The translations under genes were made by a program, and so were the position numbers. Below the pieces are notes generated by a model. It was not told the origin of the DNA, ran no database searches, and saw nothing but the letters and a program-made list of their open reading frames with translations. From NCBI GenBank assembly GCA_040877875.1, contig JBBDNC010000178.1, forward strand, positions 1 to 12,702: a stretch of 12,702 bases of DNA, read 5' to 3'. Source of the DNA: JBBDNC01 sp040877875. Its GTDB lineage: Bacteria; Bacteroidota; Rhodothermia; Balneolales; Balneolaceae. Shown here piece by piece: positions 1 to 7,590 of this stretch. Every line of letters begins with the position of its first letter. The stretch's first letter is position 1.

Positions 1-1
1 C

Positions 2-2116
2 AGAGCCTTGTATTCCGGTGAAGTCGAATTAATCCGTACGTGGATTGAACTTGGCGCTCACTGGACGGATGAAGATGTCGAAACTTTTCGCGAAGCCGAA
101 CTGGCTCTGACCAAGCCTGAGTTACCGGAGACGGACTCTGAATTCGATCATCCGATCGACCGGTTTACGAATGCATATTTTCAGGATCAGAATATCAGTT
201 GGCCGGAACCGGTAGATGATGCGACCTATATGCGGCGTGTCTATCTGGATGTCATCGGCTTGTTGCCGGAGCCGGACGAATTGAAGGCATTTGTTGAAGA
301 TACAACTCCTGACAAGAGAGATCGATTGGTCGATTCTCTTTTGAATCGGGACCATGATTACGCCCAGCACGAATTGACATTCTGGAATGATTTGTTGCGG
401 AATGCCTACACCGGTACGGGTTTTATTACGGGTGGACGAAAACAGATTACAGATTGGTTGTACAATGCATTAAAGGATAACAAGCCTTACAACCAGATGG
501 TACGGGAACTTGTGAACCCGAACGAGAATTCTGAAGGTTTCATCCGTGGGATTGAGTGGCGGGGGGATGTTAATGCCAGCCAGACCACGGAAATGCAGGC
601 GGCACAAAATATCTCCCAATCCCTGCTTGGAGTGAATATGAAATGTGCTTCCTGTCATAACAGTTTTGTCAGTAATTTGACGCTTAAAGAGTCCTACTCG
701 TTTGCTGCCGTGTTTTCCGATACCCTATTGGCAATTGAAAGATGTGATGTGCCTACCGGAGATTTTGCCGAGCCGGGATTTATTTATGAAGAACTTGGAG
801 AGGTTGATAAAAACTTGCCAAAGGAAGCTCGATTGGAGCAGTTGGCGGATATCGTCACTTCTGAAAAAAATGGTCGTTTGTACAGGACGATTGCAAATCG
901 TTATTGGGCCAGACTGATTGGCCGGGGACTTGTGGAGCCAACCGATGAGATGGATCTCGAGCCCTGGAACCAGGAACTGCTTGACTGGCTGGCGGCAGAC
1001 TTGATCGACCACGATTACGATCTCAGGTATCTGGTGTCATCCATCTTGCGCTCCGATACATATCAACTGCCTTCTGTCGCTGTAAATGAACAACAGGCAG
1101 GTGCGGAGGAGTATGTATTTACCGGTCCCACGAGACGAAGACTGACGGCTGAGCAATACGTCGATGCACTAAGCCAAATAGCTGTACCGGTTTATAACTC
1201 GGTGGCTTATGATCCTTACGGCGGTAATGATATTGAAGCAGATTGGATCTGGTATGATGCGCGGGTAGATGGGCGCCAGAGCCTTCCACCACCCGGAACA
1301 TACTATTTCCGGCATGCTTTCGATCTGCCGGCAGAGAGCCAAATTGAAGATGCCCGACTATTGATTTCGGTGGATGAAGCTTTCGAACTCTATGTGAATG
1401 GTACTTTGGCCGGGCGGGGAGAAGACTGGCGACAAGTCGGACATATGGATGTGACACAGCACTTGGAAAACGGTGAAAACCTTTTGGCCGTTAAGGGTGA
1501 AAACGGAGGAACCACTGCAAATCCCGCCGGAATCCTGTTAAACCTAAGGATCAACTATGAGGACGGTGGCTGGCTTGATGTGACTTCCAACAGGGAATGG
1601 ACCGTTATCAACAGATCTCCGCAATCGGGGTGGGAGCAGCCGGGTTTTAATGACAGTGATTGGGATACCGTTCGGACTTTTGGTACATATAAAGACAATA
1701 ATCACTGGGGCCAATTAGTGGATTTCACCCATAATCAGGCTGGAGAACGTCTCCAGTTTGCCAGGGCTTCATTAGTTGAAAATGACCCGTTTATGAAAAC
1801 GCTGGGACGTCCTCCCAGGGAGATCGTCAATACCACCCGTGAGGGGGATCCGTCGTTATTGCAAGCCCTGGAACTTACAAATGGTGAAGTTCTGAATGAG
1901 GTTCTTGGCCGCGCGGCGGATCGCTGGCTGGACGAATATGGACAGGATCCGGACAAGATGATCGAGCAAATTTATTTGAGTGCATACGGCCGCAAGCCAA
2001 CCGCTGGAGAAGCCCGGCTTGCCGGTGAGATGTTCGCTCCGGACTCCGGCAAAGCTGCTGTTCAGGATCTGTTGTGGGCGATTGTAATGCAGCCTGAATT
2101 TCAGTGGATTTATTAG
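2..2116 (+). CDS. DUF1549/DUF1553 cytochrome-type protein, 5' end cut off
   Basis: This is the C-terminal part of a large exported protein of the planctomycete-cytochrome type; the reading frame is open to the window edge, so the true start lies upstream. Numbering from the TTG at position 8: residues 1-25 (RTWIELGAHW) look like the tail of a PSCyt1 heme domain. Residues about 45-245 are DUF1549 with a c-type heme motif CASCH at 213-217. About 285-400 and 580-702 are the two halves of DUF1553. Between them, about 405-575, lies a beta-sandwich (galactose-binding-like), recognisable from ELYVNGTLAGRG and the paired W/D strands. The families are poorly characterised; a periplasmic redox or sugar-binding role is inferred from the heme motif and the sandwich. 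The DUF1501 gene follows 114 bp downstream, the usual pairing for this family. Family call is firm, function is not. Confidence 0.88.
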   Translation, partial: RALYSGEVELIRTWIELGAHWTDEDVETFREAELALTKPELPETDSEFDHPIDRFTNAYFQDQNISWPEPVDDATYMRRVYLDVIGLLPEPDELKAFVEDTTPDKRDRLVDSLLNRDHDYAQHELTFWNDLLRNAYTGTGFITGGRKQITDWLYNALKDNKPYNQMVRELVNPNENSEGFIRGIEWRGDVNASQTTEMQAAQNISQSLLGVNMKCASCHNSFVSNLTLKESYSFAAVFSDTLLAIERCDVPTGDFAEPGFIYEELGEVDKNLPKEARLEQLADIVTSEKNGRLYRTIANRYWARLIGRGLVEPTDEMDLEPWNQELLDWLAADLIDHDYDLRYLVSSILRSDTYQLPSVAVNEQQAGAEEYVFTGPTRRRLTAEQYVDALSQIAVPVYNSVAYDPYGGNDIEADWIWYDARVDGRQSLPPPGTYYFRHAFDLPAESQIEDARLLISVDEAFELYVNGTLAGRGEDWRQVGHMDVTQHLENGENLLAVKGENGGTTANPAGILLNLRINYEDGGWLDVTSNREWTVINRSPQSGWEQPGFNDSDWDTVRTFGTYKDNNHWGQLVDFTHNQAGERLQFARASLVENDPFMKTLGRPPREIVNTTREGDPSLLQALELTNGEVLNEVLGRAADRWLDEYGQDPDKMIEQIYLSAYGRKPTAGEARLAGEMFAPDSGKAAVQDLLWAIVMQPEFQWIY

Positions 2117-2230
2117 TGATGTGTCAACCACACGAGGTGAAGGAGACAATTTAAAGGATAATTCGTTCATTAGAATACTAAAGACAATGAATATTGAATA
2201 TTCAAGGACAACAGGTTAGGGAGTATTATT

Positions 2231-3652
2231 ATGGATCATCGAATGGACCGACGTGATTTTTTGAAAAAAACTTCAGCCGCCACTCTCGCTGCCATGGCAG
2301 CTTCCCTGCCAGGTTCTGCCTTATTGAGTGGCTGCCAGCCCAGAATAGGTTCCAAGGCCGATACAGTCATCTTGCTTTGGATGGCCGGAGGTATGGCTCA
2401 TACCGAAACCTTTGACCCTAAAGACTATACCCCCTTTGAGAAAGGGCTTGAAAGCAAACGGGTTTTAAGTACATTTCCTTCTGCTCCCACGGCAGTCGAT
2501 GATTTGTTTTTTTCGGAAGGACTTGAGTCAATAGGCTCAGTTATGGATCGAGGGACAGTGATTCGATCCTATCAGGCGGCAGATATGGGGTTCATCCTGC
2601 ATTCGCGTCACCAGTATCACTGGCATACCTGTTATGAACCGCCTCAAACCGTGGATGTCCCCCATATCGGGGCATGGATTGCCCACGAGCTTGGACCGAT
2701 TAATCCGGTGATTCCTCCGTTTATCAGTATCGGGCAGAGATTTGATGTCGGGGAATCCGAAGAACTCAAAGCTTATCATACGGCCGGTTTTCTTGGAAAT
2801 GAATACGGTCCGTTCCTGATCCCCGATCCGTCTACCGGACTGGATAGTGTACAGCCCCCGGTGGGAATGTCTGTTGAACGTTTTGACAGAAGAAATGAAC
2901 TTTATCGTGAACTCATCAAGCAAAGTCCACTCGGTGAATATGGCAGTGATTACCAGCAGGAATCCATGATGCGTGCCATGGAACGTTCGTATGCCTTGCT
3001 CAAATCACCGGAGTCAAAAGCATTTGACCTCAGTCAGGAACCGGAAGAAAGTTATGAAGCGTATGATACAGGCCGTTTTGGATTGGGTTGTCTGCTTGCG
3101 AAAAGACTCACTGAATCGGGGGCCCGTTTTATAAGTGTTTCAAGTGAATATGAGCCGTTCATGGGATGGGATACACACGAGAACGGGCATACACGAGCCA
3201 GAAGGATGAAGGAGATGATTGACAGGCCTATTGCCCAACTCATTAAGGATCTGGAGAAAACGGGACGACTGGATCGTACACTCGTGGTGCTGGCAAGTGA
3301 ATTCAGCCGGGATTTGTTGTTAGAAGGACGTCCGGGGGCCAAGGTCAGGGACCAGGTGGATGTGCCGGATGTCATGCAGGATATTTCCGAATACGGTATG
3401 CACCGCCATTTTACCAACGGATGTTCCATGTTGATGTTCGGAGGCGGAATCAAGAAAGGACATGTATATGGTAAGACTGCCGATGAACGTCCCTGCAGTA
3501 CTGTGGAAAATCCGGTAAAGATCGACGGGATCCATCAGACGATCTATCATGCACTGGGAATTCCTCCTGAAACCAATTATGTCATTGAAGGCCGGCCTTT
3601 TTATACGACGCCCGACGGCCATGGCGAAGCGATTATGGATTTATTTGCTTGA
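2231..3652 (+). CDS. DUF1501 protein with Tat signal and lipobox
   Basis: A 473-residue DUF1501 protein, a family with an alkaline-phosphatase/sulfatase-like fold whose substrate is not established. The N-terminus has a twin-arginine motif (DRRDFLKK, residues 6-13), an Ala-rich hydrophobic stretch, and a lipobox LLSGC ending at Cys35. It therefore looks like a Tat-exported lipoprotein. Family landmarks follow in order: LLWMAGGMAHTETFDP near 48-63, WDTHENGH near 313-320, the helix with LDRTLVVLASEFSRD near 345-361, and FGGGIKKGHVYG near 403-414. The family often has GEFGRTP and RDHH at the last two sites; here they read SEFSRDL and MHRHF, so some putative metal ligands differ. AGGGAG sits about 8 bases before the ATG and supports this start; Met5 is an alternative that keeps the Tat motif. 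It follows the DUF1549/DUF1553 gene, with which DUF1501 genes are typically paired. Confidence 0.9.
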   Translation: MDHRMDRRDFLKKTSAATLAAMAASLPGSALLSGCQPRIGSKADTVILLWMAGGMAHTETFDPKDYTPFEKGLESKRVLSTFPSAPTAVDDLFFSEGLESIGSVMDRGTVIRSYQAADMGFILHSRHQYHWHTCYEPPQTVDVPHIGAWIAHELGPINPVIPPFISIGQRFDVGESEELKAYHTAGFLGNEYGPFLIPDPSTGLDSVQPPVGMSVERFDRRNELYRELIKQSPLGEYGSDYQQESMMRAMERSYALLKSPESKAFDLSQEPEESYEAYDTGRFGLGCLLAKRLTESGARFISVSSEYEPFMGWDTHENGHTRARRMKEMIDRPIAQLIKDLEKTGRLDRTLVVLASEFSRDLLLEGRPGAKVRDQVDVPDVMQDISEYGMHRHFTNGCSMLMFGGGIKKGHVYGKTADERPCSTVENPVKIDGIHQTIYHALGIPPETNYVIEGRPFYTTPDGHGEAIMDLFA

Positions 3653-3785
3653 TTCAAATAGTTGATGTGGCAGAGTACTGTATTTGTCGGTGGACACATC
3701 ATATCTTAAAGTAGTAAATTCCATAGTCCAAGTAACAAGATGAGCACAGCCTGAATAACCAACTGAATTTAAATAAGAATTTATT

Positions 3786-4868
3786 ATGAGTAAAACTCGC
3801 CGCCAGTTTCTTCAGCAGTTGGCTGCCACAGTGGGTACGGCTGTTTTTGCCCCGGGCCTTGCCTCAAATTTCAATGTTAATATTCTGACCCGTCGGCCTT
3901 CATTGGATGAGAAGGTAATTGGCCACGGAAACTACCGTTACCGGGTCGAGAATGGGTGGGGGGATCTTGATTTTGACCGTTACCCGGTCAGAAACTGTCA
4001 CGAAATGGTAATGGACAGCCGCGGACGCCTGATTATGATCACGGATGAGGTGCAGAATAATATCCTGATTTACGATAAAAGCGGAAAACTGCTGGATAGC
4101 TGGGGAAGCGAGTATCCCGGAGGGCATGGCCTGACACTTTGGAACGCCGGGGGTGAGGAGTTTCTTTTTATAACAGACCCCTCGACCGGTCGTGTCGACA
4201 AGACGACGCTGGACGGGCAAGTCCTGTTTTCGCTCGAAGATCCGGTGAAGGTCGGCGCCTATGAGGAAGACGATCCTTTCCGGCCGACTGAAACAGCGAT
4301 AGGACCTGACGGCTCCATCTATGTTGCTGACGGGTATGGATCCTATTACATACTAAGATACAGTCCGGATGGAAGGTATATGAACAAATTCGGAGGGCGA
4401 GGAAATGCGGATGATCAATTGCTCGAGCCGCACGGGGTTGCTTTGGACACCCGGGGAGAGGGGAAACCCACCCTTTTGGTTACCTCCCGGCAGCATAACA
4501 GCTTCAAACGATTTACTCTTGACGGAGAGTATCTGGAAACCATCTTCCTGCCGGGCGCCTATGTCTGTCGCCCCGTACTGGATGGAGAAAACATTTATTC
4601 GGGTGTTTGCTGGTCCCGGTTACGCTATTTGAATCAGACAAGCGACTCCGGTTTCATAACGATTCTGGACGGGGAGAACCGTGTCGTATCCAATCCGGCC
4701 GGGACACCACCGGAATACGTGAATGACAAATTGCAGGTTATGGTACAGGAAGAACCGATATTCAAACACTGTCACGACGTTTGTGTTGACGATGACAAAA
4801 ATCTCTATGTTTGCCAGTGGAATGCCAATAATACGTATCCTGTCAAACTCCATCGGGTTCCCCGATAG
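3786..4868 (+). CDS. Tat-exported NHL-like six-bladed beta-propeller protein
   Basis: A 360-residue protein with a Tat signal: TRRQFLQQLAA at residues 4-14, a hydrophobic run, and a likely cleavage after APGLA near residue 27. The mature part consists of repeated blades of the NHL type: MVMDSRGRLIMITDE, FLFITDPSTGRVDKTTLDGQVL, TAIGPDGSIYVADGYGSYYILRYSPDGRYMNKFG and VCVDDDKNLYVCQW. NHL propellers act as interaction scaffolds or, in the amidating-lyase branch, as metal-dependent enzymes. The conserved NCHEMVMD and KHCHDVCVD sites, one in the first and one in the last blade, could bind a metal, but I cannot assign an activity. There is no Shine-Dalgarno sequence; the start follows an A/T-rich leader, and only this ATG retains the whole Tat motif. 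It lies 133 bp after the DUF1501 gene on the same strand. Confidence 0.85.
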   Translation: MSKTRRQFLQQLAATVGTAVFAPGLASNFNVNILTRRPSLDEKVIGHGNYRYRVENGWGDLDFDRYPVRNCHEMVMDSRGRLIMITDEVQNNILIYDKSGKLLDSWGSEYPGGHGLTLWNAGGEEFLFITDPSTGRVDKTTLDGQVLFSLEDPVKVGAYEEDDPFRPTETAIGPDGSIYVADGYGSYYILRYSPDGRYMNKFGGRGNADDQLLEPHGVALDTRGEGKPTLLVTSRQHNSFKRFTLDGEYLETIFLPGAYVCRPVLDGENIYSGVCWSRLRYLNQTSDSGFITILDGENRVVSNPAGTPPEYVNDKLQVMVQEEPIFKHCHDVCVDDDKNLYVCQWNANNTYPVKLHRVPR

Positions 4869-4940
4869 TTCGAAGTAAAAAGACTGGGTTTGCACTGTCG
4901 GGTATTTGAAAAATATTCCTGTTTTTTGAGAAAAACTTTG

Positions 4941-4963
4941 AGGTTTTCGTGAAAGCTTTTTTT
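4941..4963 (+). terminator. Possible terminator after the propeller gene
   Basis: A 7-bp stem with two G-U pairs (4941-4947 with 4952-4958) and loop CGTG is followed directly by a run of T to 4963. It lies 70 bp after the propeller stop and before the cupin gene. The stem is weak, so this is only a candidate. Confidence 0.3.
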
Positions 4964-5024
4964 GATATTGAAGGAATAGATATCATATTTAGCAATGCTG
5001 AATTATTGACAAAACATACCAGGG

Positions 5025-5447
5025 ATGGCTAAAGACAAAGGCTTTTTTTTCACTAAAGAATCCACGAAAGTTGAGGAACTTGAACGGGGAATCCACCACT
5101 GGTTTTCCCGTCCGGATATAACCGGGAGTGATGAGCTGATTGTTACACGAGTGGATGTAGAACCGGGAGGCGGCCACCCGTTTCACTACCATCCGACAAT
5201 GGACGAAGTGATTTATCTGCTCTCCGGACAAGCCGAACAATGGATCGAAAAGGAATCCCGTGTTCTCAAGACCGGTGAAGCGGTATTTATTCCCAAGCAG
5301 ATGGTTCACGCAACCTACAATACCGGTGATGAGACACTGAGTTTTCTGGCGATCCTCGGGCCTGCGGCCGACCTGGAAGGGTCGATGGTGTATGTATCGG
5401 ACGAAGAGCCGTGGCGAAGTCTGAAGGATCCGGAAGAGGATGAGTAA
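5025..5447 (+). CDS. Single-domain cupin protein
   Basis: A 140-residue protein with one cupin barrel and no signal peptide, so probably cytoplasmic. Cupin motif 1 is complete: HYH at residues 54-56, Glu61, then six residues and Gly68. Motif 2 is PKQMVH with His95 and then Asn99. His54, His56, Glu61 and His95 form the standard metal site, normally Fe, Mn or Zn. Cupins of this size include sugar isomerases, dioxygenases and small-molecule sensors, and the sequence does not decide between them. In this neighbourhood a role in handling an oxidised sugar or aromatic product is conceivable but unproven. The acidic tail (DPEEDE) after residue 134 is not part of the barrel. The ATG at 5025 is the first in frame after the gap; there is no good Shine-Dalgarno sequence. 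Confidence 0.88.
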   Translation: MAKDKGFFFTKESTKVEELERGIHHWFSRPDITGSDELIVTRVDVEPGGGHPFHYHPTMDEVIYLLSGQAEQWIEKESRVLKTGEAVFIPKQMVHATYNTGDETLSFLAILGPAADLEGSMVYVSDEEPWRSLKDPEEDE

Positions 5448-5547
5448 ATAAGGTCAATGTGATGGTTGCCGACTCAAATCTCTCTTTATGTAGGGTCTTT
5501 ATTTCCTTATCTATTCAATTTTCCGACCTTCCCGTGAGGGGATGGGG

Positions 5548-5570
5548 ATTATCCTCTGATAATGTTCTTT
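5548..5570 (+). terminator. Possible terminator after the cupin gene
   Basis: A perfect but A/T-rich 6-bp stem (ATTATC at 5548-5553, GATAAT at 5558-5563) with loop CTCT is followed by GTTCTTTTT. It lies 100 bp after the cupin stop and just before the acetyltransferase cassette. Low stability keeps confidence low. On the minus strand it lies just past the acetyltransferase stop and could serve that gene instead. Confidence 0.3.
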
Positions 5571-5578
5571 TTAAAGAT

Positions 5579-5592
5579 GTTATGTGCCAAGA
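5579..5592. repeat. Left copy of 14-bp inverted repeat flanking the acetyltransferase
   Basis: GTTATGTGCCAAGA at this position is the exact reverse complement of 6064-6077. The copy overlaps the last codons and the TAA stop of the minus-strand acetyltransferase gene. The GTTATGTG half also recurs in direct orientation at 6153-6160. This layout resembles the core sites of an integron gene cassette, where cleavage falls at G|TT. Confidence 0.75.
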
Positions 5593-6074
5593 TGTTTTTC
5601 CATAACGAGTACATTTAAACCTTTGTACTGTACCTGTTCGATTGGTTTCCAACCAAGACGTGTGTATAGGCCACCGTCCAACCTTACAGTTTGCAGATGT
5701 AGTATATTTACATCAAGCGACTGCGCAATATTAATAGTTTTCTTTATCAAACGAGTAGCAACGCTATTTCCCCGATATTGTTTAGTAACAAAAATGCCAC
5801 CAATCCAATGCTCTTTGTTAGGGTAGATATCCATTTCTCTGTATTTGAGTTGAGCGGTACCAATTATTTTTTCACTATCTATTGCTAGCACCATGAGTGG
5901 AATTTTATCTCGATTTAAATATTTTTGCAGATTTAGGCTAAATTCCTCCATTGAATTCTCTTTGGCTCTATGACCCCATTCATTAAAATACCACTTTGCA
6001 ATTATAGGTATCGCTTCCTCGTGGTCTGCCAAATATTTGAAGTTCATTTTCTGGTAGCTGTTTTCTTGGCACAT
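5580..6074 (-). CDS. GNAT family N-acetyltransferase in an AT-rich cassette
   Basis: A 164-residue GNAT-fold acetyltransferase that would transfer an acetyl group from acetyl-CoA to an unknown amine. The core is visible: strand-4 IGGIFV, then the acetyl-CoA-binding loop YRGNSVATRLI (the usual RGxGxG/A form with Ser replacing the second Gly), then the helix and strand LDVNILHLQTV, and YTRLGWKPIEQVQY near the C-terminus. The gene is clearly richer in A/T than its neighbours and is the only convincing minus-strand gene, which suggests acquisition. Its first ATG (6074) and its stop both lie inside copies of the inverted repeat GTTATGTGCCAAGA. Met10, at 6047, is therefore a credible alternative start that would lie outside the repeat (MNFKYLADHEEAI). 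Substrate is unknown; drug or small-molecule acetylation is possible because integron cassettes often carry such genes. Confidence 0.85.
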   Translation of the reverse strand: MCQENSYQKMNFKYLADHEEAIPIIAKWYFNEWGHRAKENSMEEFSLNLQKYLNRDKIPLMVLAIDSEKIIGTAQLKYREMDIYPNKEHWIGGIFVTKQYRGNSVATRLIKKTINIAQSLDVNILHLQTVRLDGGLYTRLGWKPIEQVQYKGLNVLVMEKHLGT

Positions 6075-6077
6075 AAC
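6064..6077. repeat. Right copy of 14-bp inverted repeat flanking the acetyltransferase
   Basis: TCTTGGCACATAAC is the exact reverse complement of 5579-5592. It overlaps the first ATG of the acetyltransferase. Its CACATAAC half is also the left arm of the larger palindrome 6070-6160. Confidence 0.75.
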
Positions 6078-6160
6078 GGCCCCTTATTTTTGCTGCGTGG
6101 CGATCAATTCTAAAGTTTATCAAATAACGCTTGTACGTTAGCAGGAATGGTTGTTATGTG
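6070..6160. repeat. attC-like imperfect palindrome (possible integron recombination site)
   Basis: Outer arms CACATAAC (6070-6077) and GTTATGTG (6153-6160) are perfect inverted copies, followed inward by a CC/GG pair. Inner arms GCTGCGTGGCG (6089-6101 region) and CGCTTGTACGTTAGC (6128-6142) pair in three short blocks (GCT, CGT, GCG) with unpaired bases on the longer side. The centre is A/T-rich and unpaired. Outer R boxes ending in AAC/GTT, offset inner L boxes with extrahelical bases and a total near 90 bp fit the architecture of attC sites. The R box GTTATGT deviates from the textbook GTTRRRY at one position, and no integrase gene is in the window. The orientation is ambiguous; see findings. 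A different kind of palindromic repeat cannot be excluded. Confidence 0.5.
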
Positions 6161-6726
6161 ACTTCATCATTTTGATTTAAATCTTCAGTTATTTCTGACC
6201 GTATGGATACATTTTCTTTTAGGCTCAATAACAAGAATTCCAAAAAATCTTAGGGTCTTATAAAGCAAACGACTCTGAGTGGATCCTCTCTGAGTCGTTT
6301 CAGCAACATTTGATATAAGTTATCATTACGGTGATTAAATCGAAATTCGGTTTCTTTTAGATGAAGAACCGTTGCCGAGCATCAAGGAATCTTAATATTG
6401 CCAATAAGGTATCAGGAATAGAGTGAATTACCCGGCTCAGCCGGTCTTAGACAAACAAAGAATGAAGTCGTATCTCGATGAACCGACCAATCAGGTAGGA
6501 TCAACTATTCTAAAATAACCAGTGATAAAAAATAAGGTGAATCAGAATTTTGGTTTTCTATTTTATCTTGTCTTGTAAGAAAGTATGAATTATACTCTAA
6601 TATTAGGAAGCTTTGAAATACCTGTCCCTTCTGCTGCCGGGAAAGATCAAGGCCAGAGAGATTGATCAAAAAGACAGTTTTGTAAAGCCTTCTATTAATT
6701 GACAAATTAACTTTTAACCTAGCCTT
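6161..6726. other. Gene-poor A/T-rich gap upstream of the DUF1080 gene
   Basis: I see no convincing gene in these 566 bases. They hold the hairpin at 6267-6300 and otherwise A/T-rich sequence. A 66-codon open stretch on the minus strand (6505-6705) has no recognisable domain. The last 60 bases presumably contain the promoter of the DUF1080 gene, but no Bacteroidota-type TTTG/TAnnTTTG pair with normal spacing is clear. The region may be decayed DNA next to the acetyltransferase insertion. Confidence 0.5.
6267..6300. other. Strong hairpin in the intergenic gap
   Basis: AAACGACTC (6267-6275) and GAGTCGTTT (6292-6300) form a perfect 9-bp stem. After one mismatch, GAG (6277-6279) pairs with CTC (6288-6290). 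The octamer CTCTGAGT also occurs twice directly inside it. It has no long T tract on either strand beyond the TTT of the stem, so it could be a terminator-like structure or a small palindromic repeat. Confidence 0.5.
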
Positions 6727-7380
6727 ATGAAATCCAGTCTATTCCATTTTATTATTTTAACAGCCATCATTGTTGTGTATTCAAGTTCAATTACCGGATG
6801 TACAGGGTCGTCGGAGGTATCCGGAGACAATTGGGTAGAGCTTTGGGACGGGGAAACATTTAATAACTGGCGTGCAAGTGAAAATCCGGATTCGTTCAGT
6901 ATTGAAGATGGCAGGATCGTAGTCGATGGCCCCCGGGCCCATTTGTTTTACGAAGGACCCGTTGCGGATGCCGATTTCACCAATTTTGAATTCAGAGCCG
7001 ACGTGTATACCTATCCCAATGCAAATTCCGGCATCTTTTTTCATACTCAATACCAGGAAGACGGATGGCCGGAGCATGGGTACGAGGCCCAGGTGAACGC
7101 CACACACAGTGACCCGCGCAAGACAGGGAGTCTCTATGCAGTTGAAGATGTGATGGACAATGCGCCTCATGAGGATGAGGAATGGTTCACGTATCATATC
7201 ACTGTGGATGGAAGTGAGATTACCTTTAGAATTGACGGAGAAGTTGTGATGCAATTTACGGAACCGGACGACCGGGAGGGTACGGTTCGCCTGGGGAGCG
7301 GAACCTTCGCACTCCAGGCACATGATCCCGAAAGCAGGGTCTATTATCGAAATATCGAGGCCAGGGTTCTTCCCGATTGA
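6727..7380 (+). CDS. DUF1080 (3-keto-disaccharide hydrolase family) lipoprotein
   Basis: A 217-residue lipoprotein with a hydrophobic signal and lipobox SITGC, the acylated cysteine being Cys25. The rest is one DUF1080 domain, a concanavalin/LamG-like jelly roll. It starts at WVELWDGETFNNWR (36-49) and continues through FEFRADVYTYPNANSGIFFHT (near 91-111), HGYEAQVNATHSDPRKTGSLY (near 118-138) and the closing strand YYRNIEARVL. The family is named for hydrolysis or elimination of 3-keto-glycosides formed when a dehydrogenase oxidises the sugar C3. That activity is established for some members only, so it is a family-based assignment here. The length is typical for a single-domain member. The protein would sit on a membrane facing the periplasm or cell surface. 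A ThuA-domain protein, frequent in the same pathways, is encoded two genes downstream. The start has no Shine-Dalgarno sequence. Confidence 0.9.
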   Translation: MKSSLFHFIILTAIIVVYSSSITGCTGSSEVSGDNWVELWDGETFNNWRASENPDSFSIEDGRIVVDGPRAHLFYEGPVADADFTNFEFRADVYTYPNANSGIFFHTQYQEDGWPEHGYEAQVNATHSDPRKTGSLYAVEDVMDNAPHEDEEWFTYHITVDGSEITFRIDGEVVMQFTEPDDREGTVRLGSGTFALQAHDPESRVYYRNIEARVLPD

Positions 7381-7482
7381 TTTTCATCGGATTTTATCTA
7401 TGAGTCTGTCGGACTCCTATGGTCGTAACCCGGCCGAATGAGACATTTAACTCCTTCGAGTAATGAATATTCTACTTCTGAA

Positions 7483-7540
7483 GATGGAGGGTGCTTCCAT
7501 CCACCTCAGTGAGGATGGGTCCGGCAGGATTGCCGTCACC
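7483..7540. other. Stacked hairpins between the DUF1080 and TIM-barrel genes
   Basis: Two hairpins lie in tandem: GATGGA (7483-7488) with TCCATC (7496-7501), and CGGCA-GGAT-TGCCG (7522-7535), the latter extended by GGT (7518-7520) with ACC (7538-7540). An alternative pairing, CATCC with GGATG (7498-7517), would compete with the first. Shortly after comes the palindrome GAAGATCTTC (7545-7554) followed by a T-rich run. They could form a structured leader of the TIM-barrel gene or the termination region of the DUF1080 gene; they match no riboswitch that I recognise. Confidence 0.35.
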
Positions 7541-7590
7541 TGACGAAGATCTTCCTATTTTTTAATTCATATTTTATAATTCAATCAACC

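Noticed and set aside
6505..6705. 66-codon minus-strand reading frame in the gene-poor gap
   Set aside because: No recognisable domain, no clear start context, and A/T-rich sequence in which such open stretches arise by chance.
5450..6730. Insertion sequence or transposase around the acetyltransferase
   Set aside because: No transposase or integrase coding sequence is visible on either strand, and the repeats fit cassette core sites better than IS ends.
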